A stretch of DNA of 64,000 nt from Geomonas edaphica (GCF_004917075.1 NZ_SSYB01000002.1:62001-126000); one strand, 5' to 3'; positions 19,701 through 29,042 are shown, counted from the stretch's first letter. Numbers and translations are program-made. The notes: a model not told the origin generated them from the sequence alone.

Positions 19701-20445
19701 CCGCGACGCCGGGATGAACGACCAGGTGGACAAGCCGATCAACATCCCGGCCTTTTTCGCCACCCTCGGGCGCTGGGTGGGGGCGGAGCCGCGCGTCATC
19801 GAGAAGGCGGCAGCCGTGCCGGATTTCCAGGAGGAGGGCGACATCCCCGAGCAGATGCCCGGGCTGGACCTGAAGCGGGCCATGGAGCGCATCGGGGATG
19901 GTCGGCTTTTGAAAAAGCTGCTGGTGAGTTTCCGCAAGGAGAACGCGGCGATGGTCGAGGAGATCGGGGCGGCGGCCTCGGTCGCGGATCTGAAGCTCGC
20001 CCGGCGCCTGATTCACACGGTGAAGGGGAGCGCGGGGAACCTGGGCGCCACCAGGCTCGGGAGCGCAGCTGCCTCCCTCGAGATTGCGCTGCGCGGCGAG
20101 GACGCTTCGCTTGTGCACCAGACCCTGGAGAGCTTTGCGGAAAAGCTCACCGAGGTGCTCGATGCCATCCGGCAGCTCGAGGAGCAGTGGGGTATTCACG
20201 GTGCGGAAAGAAGTAACGTGAAGATCGCCTGCGACGACCTGGAACAGATGGCGGCGCTCTCCCGGACCCTGGACCGCCTGCTGCAGAGCCAGAACATGAG
20301 CGCGCTCGCGGTTTGGGAGGAGATGCGCCCGCTTCTCTCCGGGGAACTTGCGCAACGTCTGGACCAAACGCTGCAGATGCTCGATTTCGGGGACGCAGGC
20401 GCGGTCCTGAAGGAAATTATGGAAGAGCTGGAGATCACGCTATGA
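16780..20445 (+). CDS. Hybrid sensor histidine kinase (dCache-HAMP-PAS-PAS-HK-REC-HPT)
   Basis: This 1221-residue membrane sensor has membrane segments near 10-32 and 285-308 bracketing a periplasmic Cache domain ([26 protein letters not shown]). A HAMP linker, two PAS domains (about 370-480 and 490-610), the HisKA core [10 protein letters not shown] with His640 and an ATPase domain ([15 protein letters not shown]) follow. A receiver with Asp933 ([12 protein letters not shown]) and an HPT domain with His1079 ([12 protein letters not shown]) complete a full internal phosphorelay. The stop overlaps the next start (ATGA), so the diguanylate cyclase is the obvious output partner. The ligand is unknown; Cache domains often bind small organic acids or amino acids. 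Confidence 0.93.
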   Translation: MKNLSLTTKMSMMVSLLVVLVLSFMTLCASWFLQEQYESTVSEQQFSMVSSMAEEIDGKIRSAAVQLEALTRTVPPRLFTDAAAAQRFLQQRPDTLALFDSGIFLFDSGGRLLAMTPLEPGLIGRDYSFRDYYRNAARTKQTVISEPFISTQAHRHPTVALIVPVLDSDGAVIGMLGGAVDLYKDNFLGKLAHARVGKNGYFYLFNRDRYIIVHPDQGRILKRDVQVGTNLLLDRAIAGFEGAGENVNSCGLASVSSFKRLKSTGWILGANYPLAEAYAPARNAKFLLFLGLTSAVAASIFVSLFLMRRLTAPLLTFIRHVEGITEQERDLEPVAIHTGDEIGNLAHAFNRMIEELRRQKDAAREFQLAIDQAPVTVLVTDREGIIRYVNPHFTKVTGYLASEALGQTPRLVKSGWHPREFYAQMWQTVLSGQVWRGEMRNKRKNGDLYWESASISPVKDASGEISNLVAVKEDITERKRAQEALIRSDERIRLLLESTAEAIFGIDLLGNCTFANRACARLLGYDNADELLGKNMHLLIHHSCPDGSPNPVQQCPVYQVLRGNKGVHDDKEYFWRADGTSFAVEYWSFPQLQDGEPVGGVVTFFDITERKRAEEELHRATEAAESATRAKSEFLANMSHEIRTPMNAALGMLYLLQQTELSAQQKEFLEKAQSASGVLLRVIDDILDFSKIEAGKMELEHIPFRLEQVLGDLENVASAILGEKEVAFKVAAGDIPELLVGDPIRLGQVLLNLTGNAVKFTEKGSIEVEAALVALEDGEATVRFAVSDTGIGMDEKQREALFLPFSQADSSTTRRYGGTGLGLAICRELVQLMGGRMWVDSEPGRGSTFSFVARFGLKDAGQDPVPPPHVTEGEPRDLSGVRVLLVEDNRINQEVARLILERGGVQVEVAGNGAEALAMVHAAGASYHAVLMDVHMPVMDGLEAARRMRLDPALATLPIIAMTAGALPRERQLCRDAGMNDQVDKPINIPAFFATLGRWVGAEPRVIEKAAAVPDFQEEGDIPEQMPGLDLKRAMERIGDGRLLKKLLVSFRKENAAMVEEIGAAASVADLKLARRLIHTVKGSAGNLGATRLGSAAASLEIALRGEDASLVHQTLESFAEKLTEVLDAIRQLEEQWGIHGAERSNVKIACDDLEQMAALSRTLDRLLQSQNMSALAVWEEMRPLLSGELAQRLDQTLQMLDFGDAGAVLKEIMEELEITL

Positions 20446-21413
20446 ACCTTAGAAGCCAGATGAAGAGGCACAAGATCCTGATCGTGGACGACACCGCCGC
20501 GAACATCGAGATCCTGTACAAGATCCTCAAGGACAACTACGACGTCCTCTTCGCCAAGAGCGGCGCGGACGGCATCCGGATGGTGCAGGAGCAGCATCCC
20601 GACCTGGTCCTTTTGGACATCATGATGCCGGACATGGACGGGTACGAGGTCTGCTCGCTGTTGAAACAGGACCGGGCGACGGCCCGGATCCCGGTGGTGT
20701 TCGTTACGGCGATGGGGAACGACGAGGACGAGGCGCGCGGGCTGGAGCTCGGCGCAATCGATTACCTCACCAAGCCGATCCGCCCGCACATCGTCCAGGC
20801 CCGGGTGCGCAACCATCTGGAGCTGAAGCACCGGGGCGATCTTCTTGAGCGGCTCACCCGCGAGCTCGAGGAGAAGAACCGCACCCTTGACGTTCTCGCG
20901 CGCAAGGACGGGCTCACCGGCGTCTCCAACCGGCGCCATTTCGACGAGGTGCTGCAGTCCGAGGTGCAGCGCGCCATGCGCAACAGCCGCAACCTCTCCC
21001 TCATCCTGTGCGACATCGACCACTTCAAGAGGTTCAACGACCTGTACGGCCACATGGCCGGGGACAAGTGCCTGCAACTCATGGGGGAAATTTTGCGGGA
21101 TACCTTCAAGAGGGCGGGAGAGGTGGTGTCGCGCTACGGGGGGGAGGAATTCACCGTCATCCTCCCGGACACGAGCGCCGAACTCGCCGGGCACATGGCG
21201 GAGCGGCTGAGGCTCGCGCTTTTATCACAGGCGCTGCCGCACGGGCATTCCGAACACCACGTGGTGACGCTCAGTGCCGGGGTGGCGGGGACGCTCGTCG
21301 AGCGGGCGAATACGATGGAGTGGTTCCTGGGACGCGCGGACCAGGCGCTTTACCGCTCAAAGGCGGAGGGGCGTAACCGCGTCACCGTCGCGGCGGCCGA
21401 AGCGGACGACTAG
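20442..21413 (+). CDS. Response regulator diguanylate cyclase (REC-GGEEF)
   Basis: This 323-residue protein pairs a receiver domain (Asp59 in [11 protein letters not shown]) with a GGDEF domain whose active site reads GGEEF (residues 233-237), a form known to be active in making cyclic di-GMP. The start at 20442 overlaps the kinase stop; the longer frame from 20313 lies inside the kinase gene. The product-inhibition site normally reads RxxD five residues before GGDEF; here it is RAGE, so feedback control may be weak. A short coiled segment ([23 protein letters not shown]) joins the domains. It ends 11 bases from the convergent cobO. Confidence 0.92.
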   Translation: MNLRSQMKRHKILIVDDTAANIEILYKILKDNYDVLFAKSGADGIRMVQEQHPDLVLLDIMMPDMDGYEVCSLLKQDRATARIPVVFVTAMGNDEDEARGLELGAIDYLTKPIRPHIVQARVRNHLELKHRGDLLERLTRELEEKNRTLDVLARKDGLTGVSNRRHFDEVLQSEVQRAMRNSRNLSLILCDIDHFKRFNDLYGHMAGDKCLQLMGEILRDTFKRAGEVVSRYGGEEFTVILPDTSAELAGHMAERLRLALLSQALPHGHSEHHVVTLSAGVAGTLVERANTMEWFLGRADQALYRSKAEGRNRVTVAAAEADD

Positions 21414-21424
21414 ATGCGACGTCC

Positions 21425-22006
21425 TCAGTAGTCCACCCCGGGCTGCGGTTCGATCTCCTTGCGGTAGGCGTGCTTCACCTCGACCACCTCGCTTACCGTG
21501 TCCGCCAGCTCGATCAGTAAGGGGTGGGCGTCGCGGCCGGTCAGCACGAGGTGCATGAGGGGGGGCTTCGCCTCGAGGATCTCAAGCACCTGCTCGAGAT
21601 CGATGAGCTTCAGTTGCAGGGCGTTGTTGATCTCATCGAGGATGACCATGTCGAAAAGGCCCGACGCCATCTTCTCCCGGGTGAGCTGGATCGCGTCCTG
21701 GGCGTTGGCGCGGTGCTCGCTCTTCGGGTACGGGTTCCCCTGGATGCCGCAGAACCCCTTGCCGGTCGCGTGCAGTTCCACCCTGTCTCCCAGAAGTTTC
21801 ACCCCGTCCCACTCCCCGGCGTAAAGATCCCCTTTCATGAACTGGATGATGCAGACCCGCATCCCGTGCCCGAGCGCCCGCAGCGCCATGCCGAGCGCAG
21901 CCGTGGTCTTCCCCTTGCCGTGGCCGGTGATCACCACGGTCAACCCCTTCCTCACCTTCGGTACCAGTCGGTCTATCTTGAGCGGCGGACTTCCCTGTTT
22001 CTTCAT
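21425..22006 (-). CDS. cobO: Cob(I)alamin adenosyltransferase, CobO/BtuR family
   Basis: This 193-residue enzyme transfers the adenosyl group of ATP to Co(I) corrinoids, completing coenzyme B12. The P-loop GHGKGKTTAALG near residues 29-40, IIQFMKG, ILDEINNAL and the LVLTGRDAHPLLIELAD segment identify the CobO (not PduO) type. GGAGG precedes the ATG. It lies 28 bases after the SafE-like gene at the end of the cco gene run, so it may be read from the same transcript although its job is unrelated. Confidence 0.93.
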   Translation of the reverse strand: MKKQGSPPLKIDRLVPKVRKGLTVVITGHGKGKTTAALGMALRALGHGMRVCIIQFMKGDLYAGEWDGVKLLGDRVELHATGKGFCGIQGNPYPKSEHRANAQDAIQLTREKMASGLFDMVILDEINNALQLKLIDLEQVLEILEAKPPLMHLVLTGRDAHPLLIELADTVSEVVEVKHAYRKEIEPQPGVDY

Positions 22007-22034
22007 GACGTTGCCTCCACAAGTCTTCCATTAA

Positions 22035-22709
22035 TCAATGATGTGCGGCCATCTTGCCGAGGACGCGCCAAAGCCCCGCAACCCCCATAAGGGCGATGGC
22101 GAGACCTGCCGCCCGTAGCATGGCGTTTTTGAGCGCACCCGAGACGGCGCTCGAGGCGGTGCCGAAGGCAAGGAGCACGGGAACGGTGCCAAGCCCCATG
22201 GCGGCCATGGTGGCGGCTCCGATCACCGGGCTCCCGGTACCGGCCGCGGCCAGAAGCGGCGCGTAGACAAGGCCGCAGGGTAGAAAGCCGAGCACGAGGC
22301 CAAGCGGCAGCGAGGCGAGGGGGGAGTTGGCGGCCAAGAGGCGCTTCAAGGGCGCAGTCAGGAAGCGCGCGCCGGTCCCCTCCAGGGTAGAGAGGTTGAG
22401 GACGTTCAGCCCGAGCGCCGAGGAGAGCCCCACCATGATCACCATGAGGTTCGCCCCGACCATGAACCAGCGGAAGACCACTTTCATGGACATGAGGTCG
22501 AGGGACGAGCCGATCAGGCCGGCGACGGCGCCCAGGACGGTGTAGGTGGCGATGCGCCCCGTGTTGTAGAAGAGCTGCGACCTAAGGCGCGCCGCGAAGG
22601 CGTTACTGCTGTCTTTCAGGGAGATGGCGGCGACGATGCCGCCGCACATTCCGATGCAGTGGAAGCTCCCGGCGAGTCCTGCGAGGAAGGCCAACCAGAT
22701 CTGTAGCAT
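22035..22709 (-). CDS. SafE/TauE-like membrane protein linked to cbb3 assembly genes
   Basis: This 224-residue inner-membrane protein has about six hydrophobic segments. The motif LAGSFHCIGMCGGIV near residues 12-26 is typical of the COG2836 group (sulfite exporter TauE/SafE family), members of which are very often found behind ccoS. Paired His and Cys in SFHCIGMCGG suggest metal or thiol handling. A role in copper delivery or redox maturation of the cbb3 oxidase is suggested by the genes around it, not shown. Confidence 0.8.
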   Translation of the reverse strand: MLQIWLAFLAGLAGSFHCIGMCGGIVAAISLKDSSNAFAARLRSQLFYNTGRIATYTVLGAVAGLIGSSLDLMSMKVVFRWFMVGANLMVIMVGLSSALGLNVLNLSTLEGTGARFLTAPLKRLLAANSPLASLPLGLVLGFLPCGLVYAPLLAAAGTGSPVIGAATMAAMGLGTVPVLLAFGTASSAVSGALKNAMLRAAGLAIALMGVAGLWRVLGKMAAHH

Positions 22710-22747
22710 TTCGGTCTCCTGTGCGCTGTGTCAATGGGATGGTGGGG

Positions 22748-22984
22748 CTACTGCCAGCTTTGCGGGTCATGCGCTGAAGCGCTGTCGTCGCGGCCGTCGG
22801 AAGGAGGCTCCGCCGCGCCGGTCTTTTCTCGATCCGGCAGAGGCGCCTCGTCGTCGAGCATCCTGTGTTTCGGGCGCTCCATGTCGTTGAACTCCCCCCG
22901 GTGCACCCCCCAGAGAAAGAAGAGCCAGCAGCCGCAACCAAGGCAGAAGGATAGCAGGATGAGCGCGATAAGCGAGCTAGTCAT
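22748..22984 (-). CDS. ccoS: Cbb3-type oxidase assembly protein CcoS
   Basis: This 78-residue protein has one N-terminal membrane helix (SLIALILLSFCLGCGCWLFF) followed by WGVHRGEFNDMERPKHRML, which matches the CcoS signature (W..R.GQFDDLE.P..RIL). CcoS is needed to place heme b and CuB into CcoN. Its start overlaps the ccoI stop by eight bases. Confidence 0.92.
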   Translation of the reverse strand: MTSSLIALILLSFCLGCGCWLFFLWGVHRGEFNDMERPKHRMLDDEAPLPDREKTGAAEPPSDGRDDSASAHDPQSWQ

Positions 22985-25397
22985 GCGGCACCCGCAAAAG
23001 TCTCAGTGAGTTCCCCACGACGCAGACCGAGCTTAACGCCATGGCGGCCGCGGCGTACACCGGGGTGAGCTGCCCGGTCATGGCGAGGGGGATCCCGATC
23101 ACGTTGTAGAGAAAGGCCCAGGCGAGGTTCTGCCGTACCACCTTCATGGTGCGCCGGGCCATCCGGTGCGCGAGCGCCAACCGGTCCAGGTCCGCCTTCG
23201 CGAGTACTAAGTCCGAGGTCTCCATGGCGATGTCGGTCCCGCCGGCCACGGCGCAGCCGACGTCCGAGGCGGAGAGGGCGGGGGCGTCGTTGATGCCGTC
23301 ACCCACCATGAGCACGGTCGCTCCCGCGCCCTTCAGTTTCTCGATCTCCCGCGCCTTGTCCGATGGCGAAAGCCCGCCGAGGCCGAGCGCTACCCCCGCG
23401 CCCCGGGCAACCTTGTCGGTGCACTCCTGGCGGTCTCCGCTCAAAAGGAGGGTGTCGATCCCCTGGCGCCGGAAGTACGAGACGAGCCCCGGCGCGTCGT
23501 CGCGTATCCGGTCCTTGAAGATGAGCGTCCCTGCGTAGTGCCCCTTGCGCGCGACGCCCACCACCATGCCCCCCTCGGGGGACTCGACCCCGTCCGGGAT
23601 CCCGGTGACGCCGAGACGCTCGAGGAAGGTGACGCTGCCTAGCGCCACCGTCTCACCCGCCACGCGCCCTTTGATCCCGGCTCCCGCCAGGGTCACTATT
23701 TCGGTGCCGGTCGGGTAGTCGATTTCGTGCCGATCGGCGTAGGCCCTGATCGCGTGGGCCACCGGGTGCAGCGAGCCCCGCTCGACGGCCGCGGCGAGGG
23801 CGAGCACCTCCTTGGGCTTCACCCCCGGCACCGGCTGGATGTCGACCAGCATCGGGGCGCCCTGGGTGAGGGTCCCGGTCTTGTCGAAGACGGCGATGGT
23901 GATACGGCTTAAGCGCTCGAGGATGTCCCCACCCTTGAAGATGACGCCGAAGGAAGCGGCGGCGCCGGTGCCGGCGAGGATCGCGGTCGGGGTGGCGAGG
24001 CCCAGGGCACAGGGACAGGCGATGACCAGGACGGCGAGGGCGATCATGAGGCTGGCACCAAGGGCCCTTCCCTCCCAGTAGTGCAGGCAGAAGGTGGCGA
24101 CCGCGAGGGTCAGTACGGCGGGGACGAAGTAGGTGGCGACCCGGTCGGCTATCCCCTGGATCGGGGCGCGCCGGCTCTGCGCTTCCTCGACCAGGTGCGC
24201 GATCCGCGCGATGAAACTCTCCCCCGCCTCGCGCAGGCAGGTCACCCGCAACGCGCCGGAGAGGTTGGTACTCCCGGCGATCACCTCGTCCCCCTTTTTC
24301 TTAAGCTGGGGGAGCGGCTCGCCGGTGGCGGCGGACTCGTCGACGTCGCTTGCTCCCTCCTCAATCCTGCCGTCGACGGGAAAGCGCTCCCCGGGGGCGA
24401 CGAGGATGAGGTCGCCGGGTTGGAGTTCGGAAGGGTCCACCGTCTCGAGCGTCTCTCCCGCGAAACGCTGCGCCTGCCCTGAGGAGAGTTCCAGGAGCCT
24501 CGCGATACCCCCGGAGGCACGCCGCTTGGCGCCGTTTTCCAGCAGCCTCCCGGCGAGGATGAGGGTGACTATCATGGCCGCGGTCTCGTAGTAGACCTCG
24601 CCGCCGGAAAAGGTCGCATAGACGCTGTAGCCGAAGGAGGAGAGGGCGCCCAGGGCGATGAGAAGTTCCATGTTGGGGGCGCCGTTGGCGAGGCCGCGCC
24701 AGGCGCCTTTTAAGAAGGGCCAGCCGCAGTAGAAAACGACCGGTGCGGTCACTACGAGCGAGAAGAGCTGCAGGTACCCCTTCATCTGCGGCTCGATCCC
24801 CTGGAAGTAGCCGGCGTACAGGGCGAAGGCGTAGGCCATGAGCTGCATGCTGAGGAAGCAGGCGGTCCCGAAGCGGATCAGGAGGTCCTTCTGCTCGCGC
24901 CTTGCCATCTCGCGCACCTCGCTCTCGGTGTAGGGACGGGGCGCATAGCCGATCTGGTCGATGCGGTTGAAGATGGCGGCGGGAGAGGTGATGCCGGGGT
25001 CGAACAGCACGCGGGCCCGGCCGGTGGCGTAGTTGACGCGCGCCTCGACGACGCCGGGGAGCGCGCCGATGATCTTTTCTATGAGCCAGACGCAGGAAGC
25101 GCAGCGGATGCCGTCGACGATGATGTCGATGGCGCTCCCTTCGGCCGACTCCCGGACGAAGCCGGCGAGGTAGCTGTCGCGAAAGCCCCCCTTGAAGGCC
25201 TTCGGGATGAGCCCCGTTTCCTGCCACTGCCGGCGGCGGTAGTAATCGGAGAGCCCGGAGCCGCTGATCAGCAGGTAGGCGCCGTGGCAGCCGTGGCAGC
25301 AGAAGGGGAGCACGGTGTCACCGCTGCGCTCCTCGACCAGCATCCCCGGTGGTATGTCGCCGCCGCAATGAAAACAGGGCACGAAGACTCCTCTCAA
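22977..25397 (-). CDS. ccoI: Copper-translocating P1B-type ATPase CcoI
   Basis: This 806-residue P-type ATPase of the FixI/CcoI group pumps Cu(I) toward the periplasm for the binuclear centre of the oxidase. The N-terminus has an extra Cys-rich part (CFHCGG, CCHGCHG) and a heavy-metal-associated domain with Cys99 and Cys102 (RCASC). The membrane CPC motif (VIACPCALGLATP), the phosphorylation site DKTGTLTQG and the hinge VGDGINDAPAL are intact. Its ATGA start overlaps the ccoH stop, and ccoS overlaps its end, forming the usual ccoGHIS order. Confidence 0.95.
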   Translation of the reverse strand: MRGVFVPCFHCGGDIPPGMLVEERSGDTVLPFCCHGCHGAYLLISGSGLSDYYRRRQWQETGLIPKAFKGGFRDSYLAGFVRESAEGSAIDIIVDGIRCASCVWLIEKIIGALPGVVEARVNYATGRARVLFDPGITSPAAIFNRIDQIGYAPRPYTESEVREMARREQKDLLIRFGTACFLSMQLMAYAFALYAGYFQGIEPQMKGYLQLFSLVVTAPVVFYCGWPFLKGAWRGLANGAPNMELLIALGALSSFGYSVYATFSGGEVYYETAAMIVTLILAGRLLENGAKRRASGGIARLLELSSGQAQRFAGETLETVDPSELQPGDLILVAPGERFPVDGRIEEGASDVDESAATGEPLPQLKKKGDEVIAGSTNLSGALRVTCLREAGESFIARIAHLVEEAQSRRAPIQGIADRVATYFVPAVLTLAVATFCLHYWEGRALGASLMIALAVLVIACPCALGLATPTAILAGTGAAASFGVIFKGGDILERLSRITIAVFDKTGTLTQGAPMLVDIQPVPGVKPKEVLALAAAVERGSLHPVAHAIRAYADRHEIDYPTGTEIVTLAGAGIKGRVAGETVALGSVTFLERLGVTGIPDGVESPEGGMVVGVARKGHYAGTLIFKDRIRDDAPGLVSYFRRQGIDTLLLSGDRQECTDKVARGAGVALGLGGLSPSDKAREIEKLKGAGATVLMVGDGINDAPALSASDVGCAVAGGTDIAMETSDLVLAKADLDRLALAHRMARRTMKVVRQNLAWAFLYNVIGIPLAMTGQLTPVYAAAAMALSSVCVVGNSLRLLRVPHD

Positions 25398-25849
25398 TTG
25401 AAGAACACGACCTTCCGGCTCGCGCTAGCCTCACCCTTGGTGAAGACGAGGAGCCCCCGAAGCTCCGCCTTTCCCGTGGCGGGCCAGGGGGAGACGAAGA
25501 CGCCCGGGGCAGCCTCGTTGAGTGACAGCACCGCCGGGTTACCGGCGGCTTCGCTACGGAACTGCAGCGCCCCGCCCGTTATCGGCGCTCCCTTCTCGTC
25601 GTGGACCCGCACCTGCAGGTCGCGTCCGGCGAGGGAGGCCGACATGCTCCAGCGAAGGCCGGGGTTTCGCGCGCCGCTTTTGGTCCGGTCGTAGTTCAGG
25701 CCGTTTTCGTAGTACTTTGCATCGGTCACCCCCGCTCCGTGTTGCATGGACATGAGCATGGTGCCCGCCATGCCCAGGAGAAAGACGGCGATCATGAGCA
25801 TGATGGAGAGCTGCCAGCGGCAGGGGGATAGGTTTACTGTCTTCTGCAT
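25394..25849 (-). CDS. ccoH: FixH/CcoH family oxidase assembly protein
   Basis: This is a 151-residue protein with one N-terminal membrane helix (WQLSIMLMIAVFLLGMAGTMLM) and a periplasmic beta-rich domain. The DAKYYENGLNYD segment is characteristic of FixH. CcoH helps assemble and stabilise the cbb3 complex, with CcoI in many bacteria. The order G-H-I-S and the 4-base overlap with ccoI support the call. A 266-base spacer with a dispersed repeat separates it from ccoG. Confidence 0.9.
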   Translation of the reverse strand: MQKTVNLSPCRWQLSIMLMIAVFLLGMAGTMLMSMQHGAGVTDAKYYENGLNYDRTKSGARNPGLRWSMSASLAGRDLQVRVHDEKGAPITGGALQFRSEAAGNPAVLSLNEAAPGVFVSPWPATGKAELRGLLVFTKGEASASRKVVFFN

Positions 25850-25994
25850 TATTTCCCTCGTTTTTTCCCTCTCCGCCTGCAGGCCGGAGCCCTACGATGG
25901 GCGAAGGCCTGGATGGTGAGGGGCGCGCTAGTTCATCGAAGAAGTCCGGCATCGAAGAAGTCCGGCCATGTGTGTCCCTACGAAGCACCGCACT

Positions 25995-26042
25995 GGCCCT
26001 AACGTTCCCCCCTTTGCGAAGGGGGGACAGGGGGGATTTGCC
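25995..26042. repeat. Dispersed intergenic palindromic repeat (copy 1)
   Basis: In the 266-base ccoG-ccoH gap lies AACGTTCCCCCCTTTGCGAA followed by G-tracts and GGATTTGCC. The same unit with few changes recurs at 37072-37120. The palindromic core (C-tract, TTTGCGAA, G-tract) can fold into a hairpin. A tandem 16-base duplication (ATCGAAGAAGTCCGGC) lies nearby at about 25934-25966. I see no gene in this gap. Confidence 0.75.
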
Positions 26043-26115
26043 TTGGTCTTCCCTGCCAGCACCTGCTGATAAGGCGATCGCCCCCCCCCTGGTATTCTCC
26101 GATGAACCTTTCCGT

Positions 26116-27339
26116 TTACCTGACCGCTACCGGCAGCGGACTTGCCGCCACCACTTTACCCGCGGTAACGAGTCTTAGCTCGACGACGGTGCCCGGCGCC
26201 GGCGCGGGCTTCAGTTTCAGCGCGAAGCCGATCTTCCGGTTCTCATTTGCCGAGAGCGCCACGTCCCGTACCGGCCCTACCAGCTCGACTCGGTAGCCGG
26301 GCATCGGCGCCGTCTCCAGTTGGAAGGTCCCCGCCGCACCGGAGCGGTTCTCGATGTACGCAGAGTAGAAATTCACCAGCGAGCCGTCGGCAAGCGTCTT
26401 CACCTCGCCGCTCGCGTTTCGCTGCACCTTGAGGGTCGCCTCCTTGCGCGTCGTCACCCCGACCACCAGGAGCGCCGCGAGAAGCGTTACGACGCCGCCG
26501 ACCAGGAGCGCCTTCTTGTTGATCGCCCGCGAACCGTCGGGAGCGGGCGGGCCGAAGGTGTAGTGAATGAGCCCCCCGCTGCCCCGCGGTGCCATAACGT
26601 CCCGGCAGGCGTCCAGGCAGCGGCCACAGTTGATGCACTCGATCTGCAGCCCCTGCCGGATGTCGATCCCCATCGGGCAGGCGCGCACGCAGGAGCCGCA
26701 ACGGATGCAGGCCTCCTTGAGGCCGGGATCGAATTCCAGGGTAAGGGTGCCGCGCTCCATGGCCATGAGCTGGATGCGCCCGTAGGGGCAGACGGTCTTG
26801 CAGAAGGTGCGCCGCACGAAGGCGAGGTCGAGGTAGACGATCACCCCGGTCGCCGCGAGGGAAATCCCCGCCACGGCACCCAGGCTTCCCGATAGAAGCC
26901 GCGCGAAGAAGTCCGGAGGCGCTATGAAGTACCAGACCAGGTTCGACGCCACGAGCGCGGAGAGGACTAAGTAGCCCGCGTGGCGCAGCGCCCCATCGAG
27001 CGGGGCGGGGATGCCCCTGGCGCGCGCGTCGAGCCAGTCGGCGAGGTCTCCCAGGGTGGTCTGGGGACAGAGCCAACCGCACCACACCCGGCCAAAGAGC
27101 ATGGTCACGAACAGGAAGCCAAAGACCAGGATCAGCACCACGACGAGGAGGAGGTAGAACTCCTCGATGCGCAGCTTCGCGCCGAAGAAAAGGAGCGTCC
27201 TCGTCCCGGCGTCAAGGCGCAGCAGCGACTCGCCGCCGGGGCGGATGAACGGGACTACGAGGAGAAGCAGGGTGCAAAGCCACTGCACCGTCTTGCGCTT
27301 TGGTGCTATGCGTGCCGTTTTGAAGGGAGGCAGAATCAA
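26116..27339 (-). CDS. ccoG: Cytochrome oxidase accessory protein CcoG (FixG/RdxA)
   Basis: This is a 407-residue membrane ferredoxin. About four membrane segments in the first 240 residues contain GRVWCGWLCPQTTLGD, followed by two 4Fe-4S motifs (CIRCGSCVRACPMG and CINCGRCLDAC). A C-terminal periplasmic Ig-like domain is anchored by another helix (ALLVGGVVTLLAALLVVG). CcoG is thought to reduce Cu(II) to Cu(I) for oxidase assembly. The ATG overlaps the ccoP stop by four bases, so the structural genes and accessory genes are one unit. Confidence 0.94.
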   Translation of the reverse strand: MILPPFKTARIAPKRKTVQWLCTLLLLVVPFIRPGGESLLRLDAGTRTLLFFGAKLRIEEFYLLLVVVLILVFGFLFVTMLFGRVWCGWLCPQTTLGDLADWLDARARGIPAPLDGALRHAGYLVLSALVASNLVWYFIAPPDFFARLLSGSLGAVAGISLAATGVIVYLDLAFVRRTFCKTVCPYGRIQLMAMERGTLTLEFDPGLKEACIRCGSCVRACPMGIDIRQGLQIECINCGRCLDACRDVMAPRGSGGLIHYTFGPPAPDGSRAINKKALLVGGVVTLLAALLVVGVTTRKEATLKVQRNASGEVKTLADGSLVNFYSAYIENRSGAAGTFQLETAPMPGYRVELVGPVRDVALSANENRKIGFALKLKPAPAPGTVVELRLVTAGKVVAASPLPVAVR

Positions 27340-27827
27340 AGCGACAGCACGTACTGGACGAGCCCCTGGATCTTGTCGCCGGAGAGCTCGTTTTTGAAGC
27401 CGGGCATGCCGCCTGGGCGTCCGTCGGAAATAGTTGCGGTCACCTCGGGTGCCGTCTTGCCGTACTTGTAGGTCTTCGCGGTCAGGTCGGGACCGATGCC
27501 CCCCTTGCCGTCGGCGCCGTGACAGGAGGCGCAGCGGGCGGCGAACTCCTTCTTCCCTTCACCGATAAGGTTCGTCGTCCTGATCTCCTCGTGCGCTGGC
27601 ACCGCCTTTGCCGCCGACTCCTTCTGCGTCTGTGCGGCGAGGCGCGCCTCTTTGGCCTTCTTGATCTCGGCGAATTCGCCGTAGGAGCTCCACCCGCTTA
27701 ACAGGTAGTAGGCCATGAAGATGACGCCCCAGGTCACAAGCCCCCAGAACAGGATCCTGAACACCAGCGGCGCGTGTTTCTCCGCGCGGTACCTGATGCC
27801 GTCGTATTCCTTATTTTCATCGGACAT
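27336..27827 (-). CDS. ccoP: Cbb3-type oxidase subunit III, single-heme CcoP
   Basis: This is a 163-residue membrane-anchored cytochrome c. One helix (about 21-43, LVFRILFWGLVTWGVIF) is followed by a charged linker and a single class I heme domain with C99-x-x-C102-H103 (CASCH) and MPGF as the likely axial Met. Standard CcoP carries two hemes and is about 300 residues, so one domain is missing here; a second one is found instead in CcoO. The start at 27827 is preferred over the longer frame from 27914, which crosses a repeat, because AAAGGAGG lies just upstream. Confidence 0.88.
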   Translation of the reverse strand: MSDENKEYDGIRYRAEKHAPLVFRILFWGLVTWGVIFMAYYLLSGWSSYGEFAEIKKAKEARLAAQTQKESAAKAVPAHEEIRTTNLIGEGKKEFAARCASCHGADGKGGIGPDLTAKTYKYGKTAPEVTATISDGRPGGMPGFKNELSGDKIQGLVQYVLSL

Positions 27828-27864
27828 CGCGTCCTCCTTTGCTGATTTTTTTGAGGTTGCTGTT

Positions 27865-27977
27865 GCCCCCCCTCCCCTTGCGGGAGGGGGTAAGGGGGTG
27901 GGGGAAGGTGCCATTCATTTCCGTTGCTTGCGGCTTCACCCGCCCCCCGCCCCCCTCCCGTCAAGGGAGGGGGAGGT
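27865..27977. repeat. Two C/G-tract palindromes between ccoQ and ccoP
   Basis: The 169-base ccoQ-ccoP spacer holds CCCCTCCCCTTGCGGGAGGG at 27867-27886 and, in variant form, CCCCCTCCCGTCAAGGGAGG at 27951-27970. Each can fold into a stable hairpin. Similar units are at 36085-36120 and 42160-42198. They may act as transcript-processing or stability elements inside the operon; that is inference. Confidence 0.7.
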
Positions 27978-27996
27978 TCTGGCGCCGATATTTCCC

Positions 27997-28167
27997 TTAA
28001 GTTTCAGGATGGTCGTGTTTCTTAGGTTGGTCGTCGTCCATCATACGGAACTTCGGTTCCTCCCCTTTCGCCCGGTGCGCCTTGCGATAGGTGCGCGCCA
28101 CGATGGCCGCGAAGACGATGAAGAGGAACAGGGTCACCCCGAGGTAGTAGATGCTGGCGCTATCCAT
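27997..28167 (-). CDS. ccoQ: Cbb3-type oxidase small subunit CcoQ
   Basis: This 56-residue single-helix protein (MDSASIYYLGVTLFLFIVFA, then RTYRKAHRAKGEE) is placed between ccoO and ccoP, exactly where CcoQ/FixQ lies. The start at 28167 follows AGGAAGTG; the longer frame to 28296 lies inside ccoO. CcoQ stabilises the complex, especially when oxygen is present. Confidence 0.85.
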   Translation of the reverse strand: MDSASIYYLGVTLFLFIVFAAIVARTYRKAHRAKGEEPKFRMMDDDQPKKHDHPET

Positions 28168-28168
28168 A

Positions 28169-29032
28169 TCACTTCCTGTGCACGGATTTGAGGTAGGTGA
28201 CCAGCTTCCAGGTACGCTCCTTGCCGAGTGTGTCGCCGAAGGCGGGCATGCCACCCTCCGTAATGCCGCTGTAGATGGTAGCGAAGACCTTGGCATCCGG
28301 CTTGTCCATGTCGCGCAGGTCCGGCCCCACCTCGCCCTTCAGTTCGATGCCGTGGCACTGCGCACAGTGCTCGGCATAGAGCTTCTGAGCCTCGGGAAGG
28401 ACGGAGAGGTTGTCCTGGAACGGGTTCTTCAGCTCGCCCACCACCTCGGCCTTACCGGTCTTTCTCCAGGGGATGTCGTTCCCCACCTTCTGCATGTAGG
28501 CGACCATGGCGTCGAGCTCGGTCTTACCCTTGAGGGCATCGATATCGGCCTGCGTGTACGGGAACTTGAGCGCCTTCATCTTTTTCTCGGTGAGGCTCGT
28601 ATCTAGCGGCCGGTCCAGGAAGGCGTAGGAGGGCATGTTGGAGCGCGGCACCATGGCGCGCGGGTCCTTCATGTGCTTCACGTGCCAGGCGTCCGGGTAC
28701 TTCCCGCCGATCCTCGCGAGATCGGGGCCGTTTCGGCGCGATCCCCAGAGGAAGGGCTGGTCGTAGACGAACTCGCCGCTTTTCGAGTACTCGCCGTAGC
28801 GCTCGGTGTCGGAGAGCAGCGGCCGAACCGTCTGGGTGTGACAGTTGTTACATCCCTCGCGGATATAGATGTCGCGCCCCTCGAGCTGCAGCGGTGTGTA
28901 GGGCTTAACGGATGCGATGGCGAGCTTCGGGTCGTTGATCCACCGGAAGGGGAGGACCATGGTGATGATGGTGCCGACCAGGATGGTAGCCGTGGCCAGG
29001 AGCAGGAAGATGATGGGCTTTTTCTCTATCAT
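28169..29032 (-). CDS. ccoO: Cbb3-type oxidase subunit II with extra heme domain (CcoO-CcoP hybrid)
   Basis: This is a 287-residue membrane-anchored diheme cytochrome c. Residues 1-190 are a normal CcoO: N-terminal helix, [14 protein letters not shown], heme site C61-N-N-C64-H65 and the axial Met in SNMPSY. Residues about 205-287 add a second class I cytochrome c domain with C223-A-Q-C226-H227 and EGGMPAFGD. Normal CcoO has about 200 residues and one heme. Since CcoP here has only one heme, the complex keeps three c hemes but shares them differently. The gene starts 10 bases after ccoN. Confidence 0.93.
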   Translation of the reverse strand: MIEKKPIIFLLLATATILVGTIITMVLPFRWINDPKLAIASVKPYTPLQLEGRDIYIREGCNNCHTQTVRPLLSDTERYGEYSKSGEFVYDQPFLWGSRRNGPDLARIGGKYPDAWHVKHMKDPRAMVPRSNMPSYAFLDRPLDTSLTEKKMKALKFPYTQADIDALKGKTELDAMVAYMQKVGNDIPWRKTGKAEVVGELKNPFQDNLSVLPEAQKLYAEHCAQCHGIELKGEVGPDLRDMDKPDAKVFATIYSGITEGGMPAFGDTLGKERTWKLVTYLKSVHRK

Positions 29033-29042
29033 GGCGTCCCTC

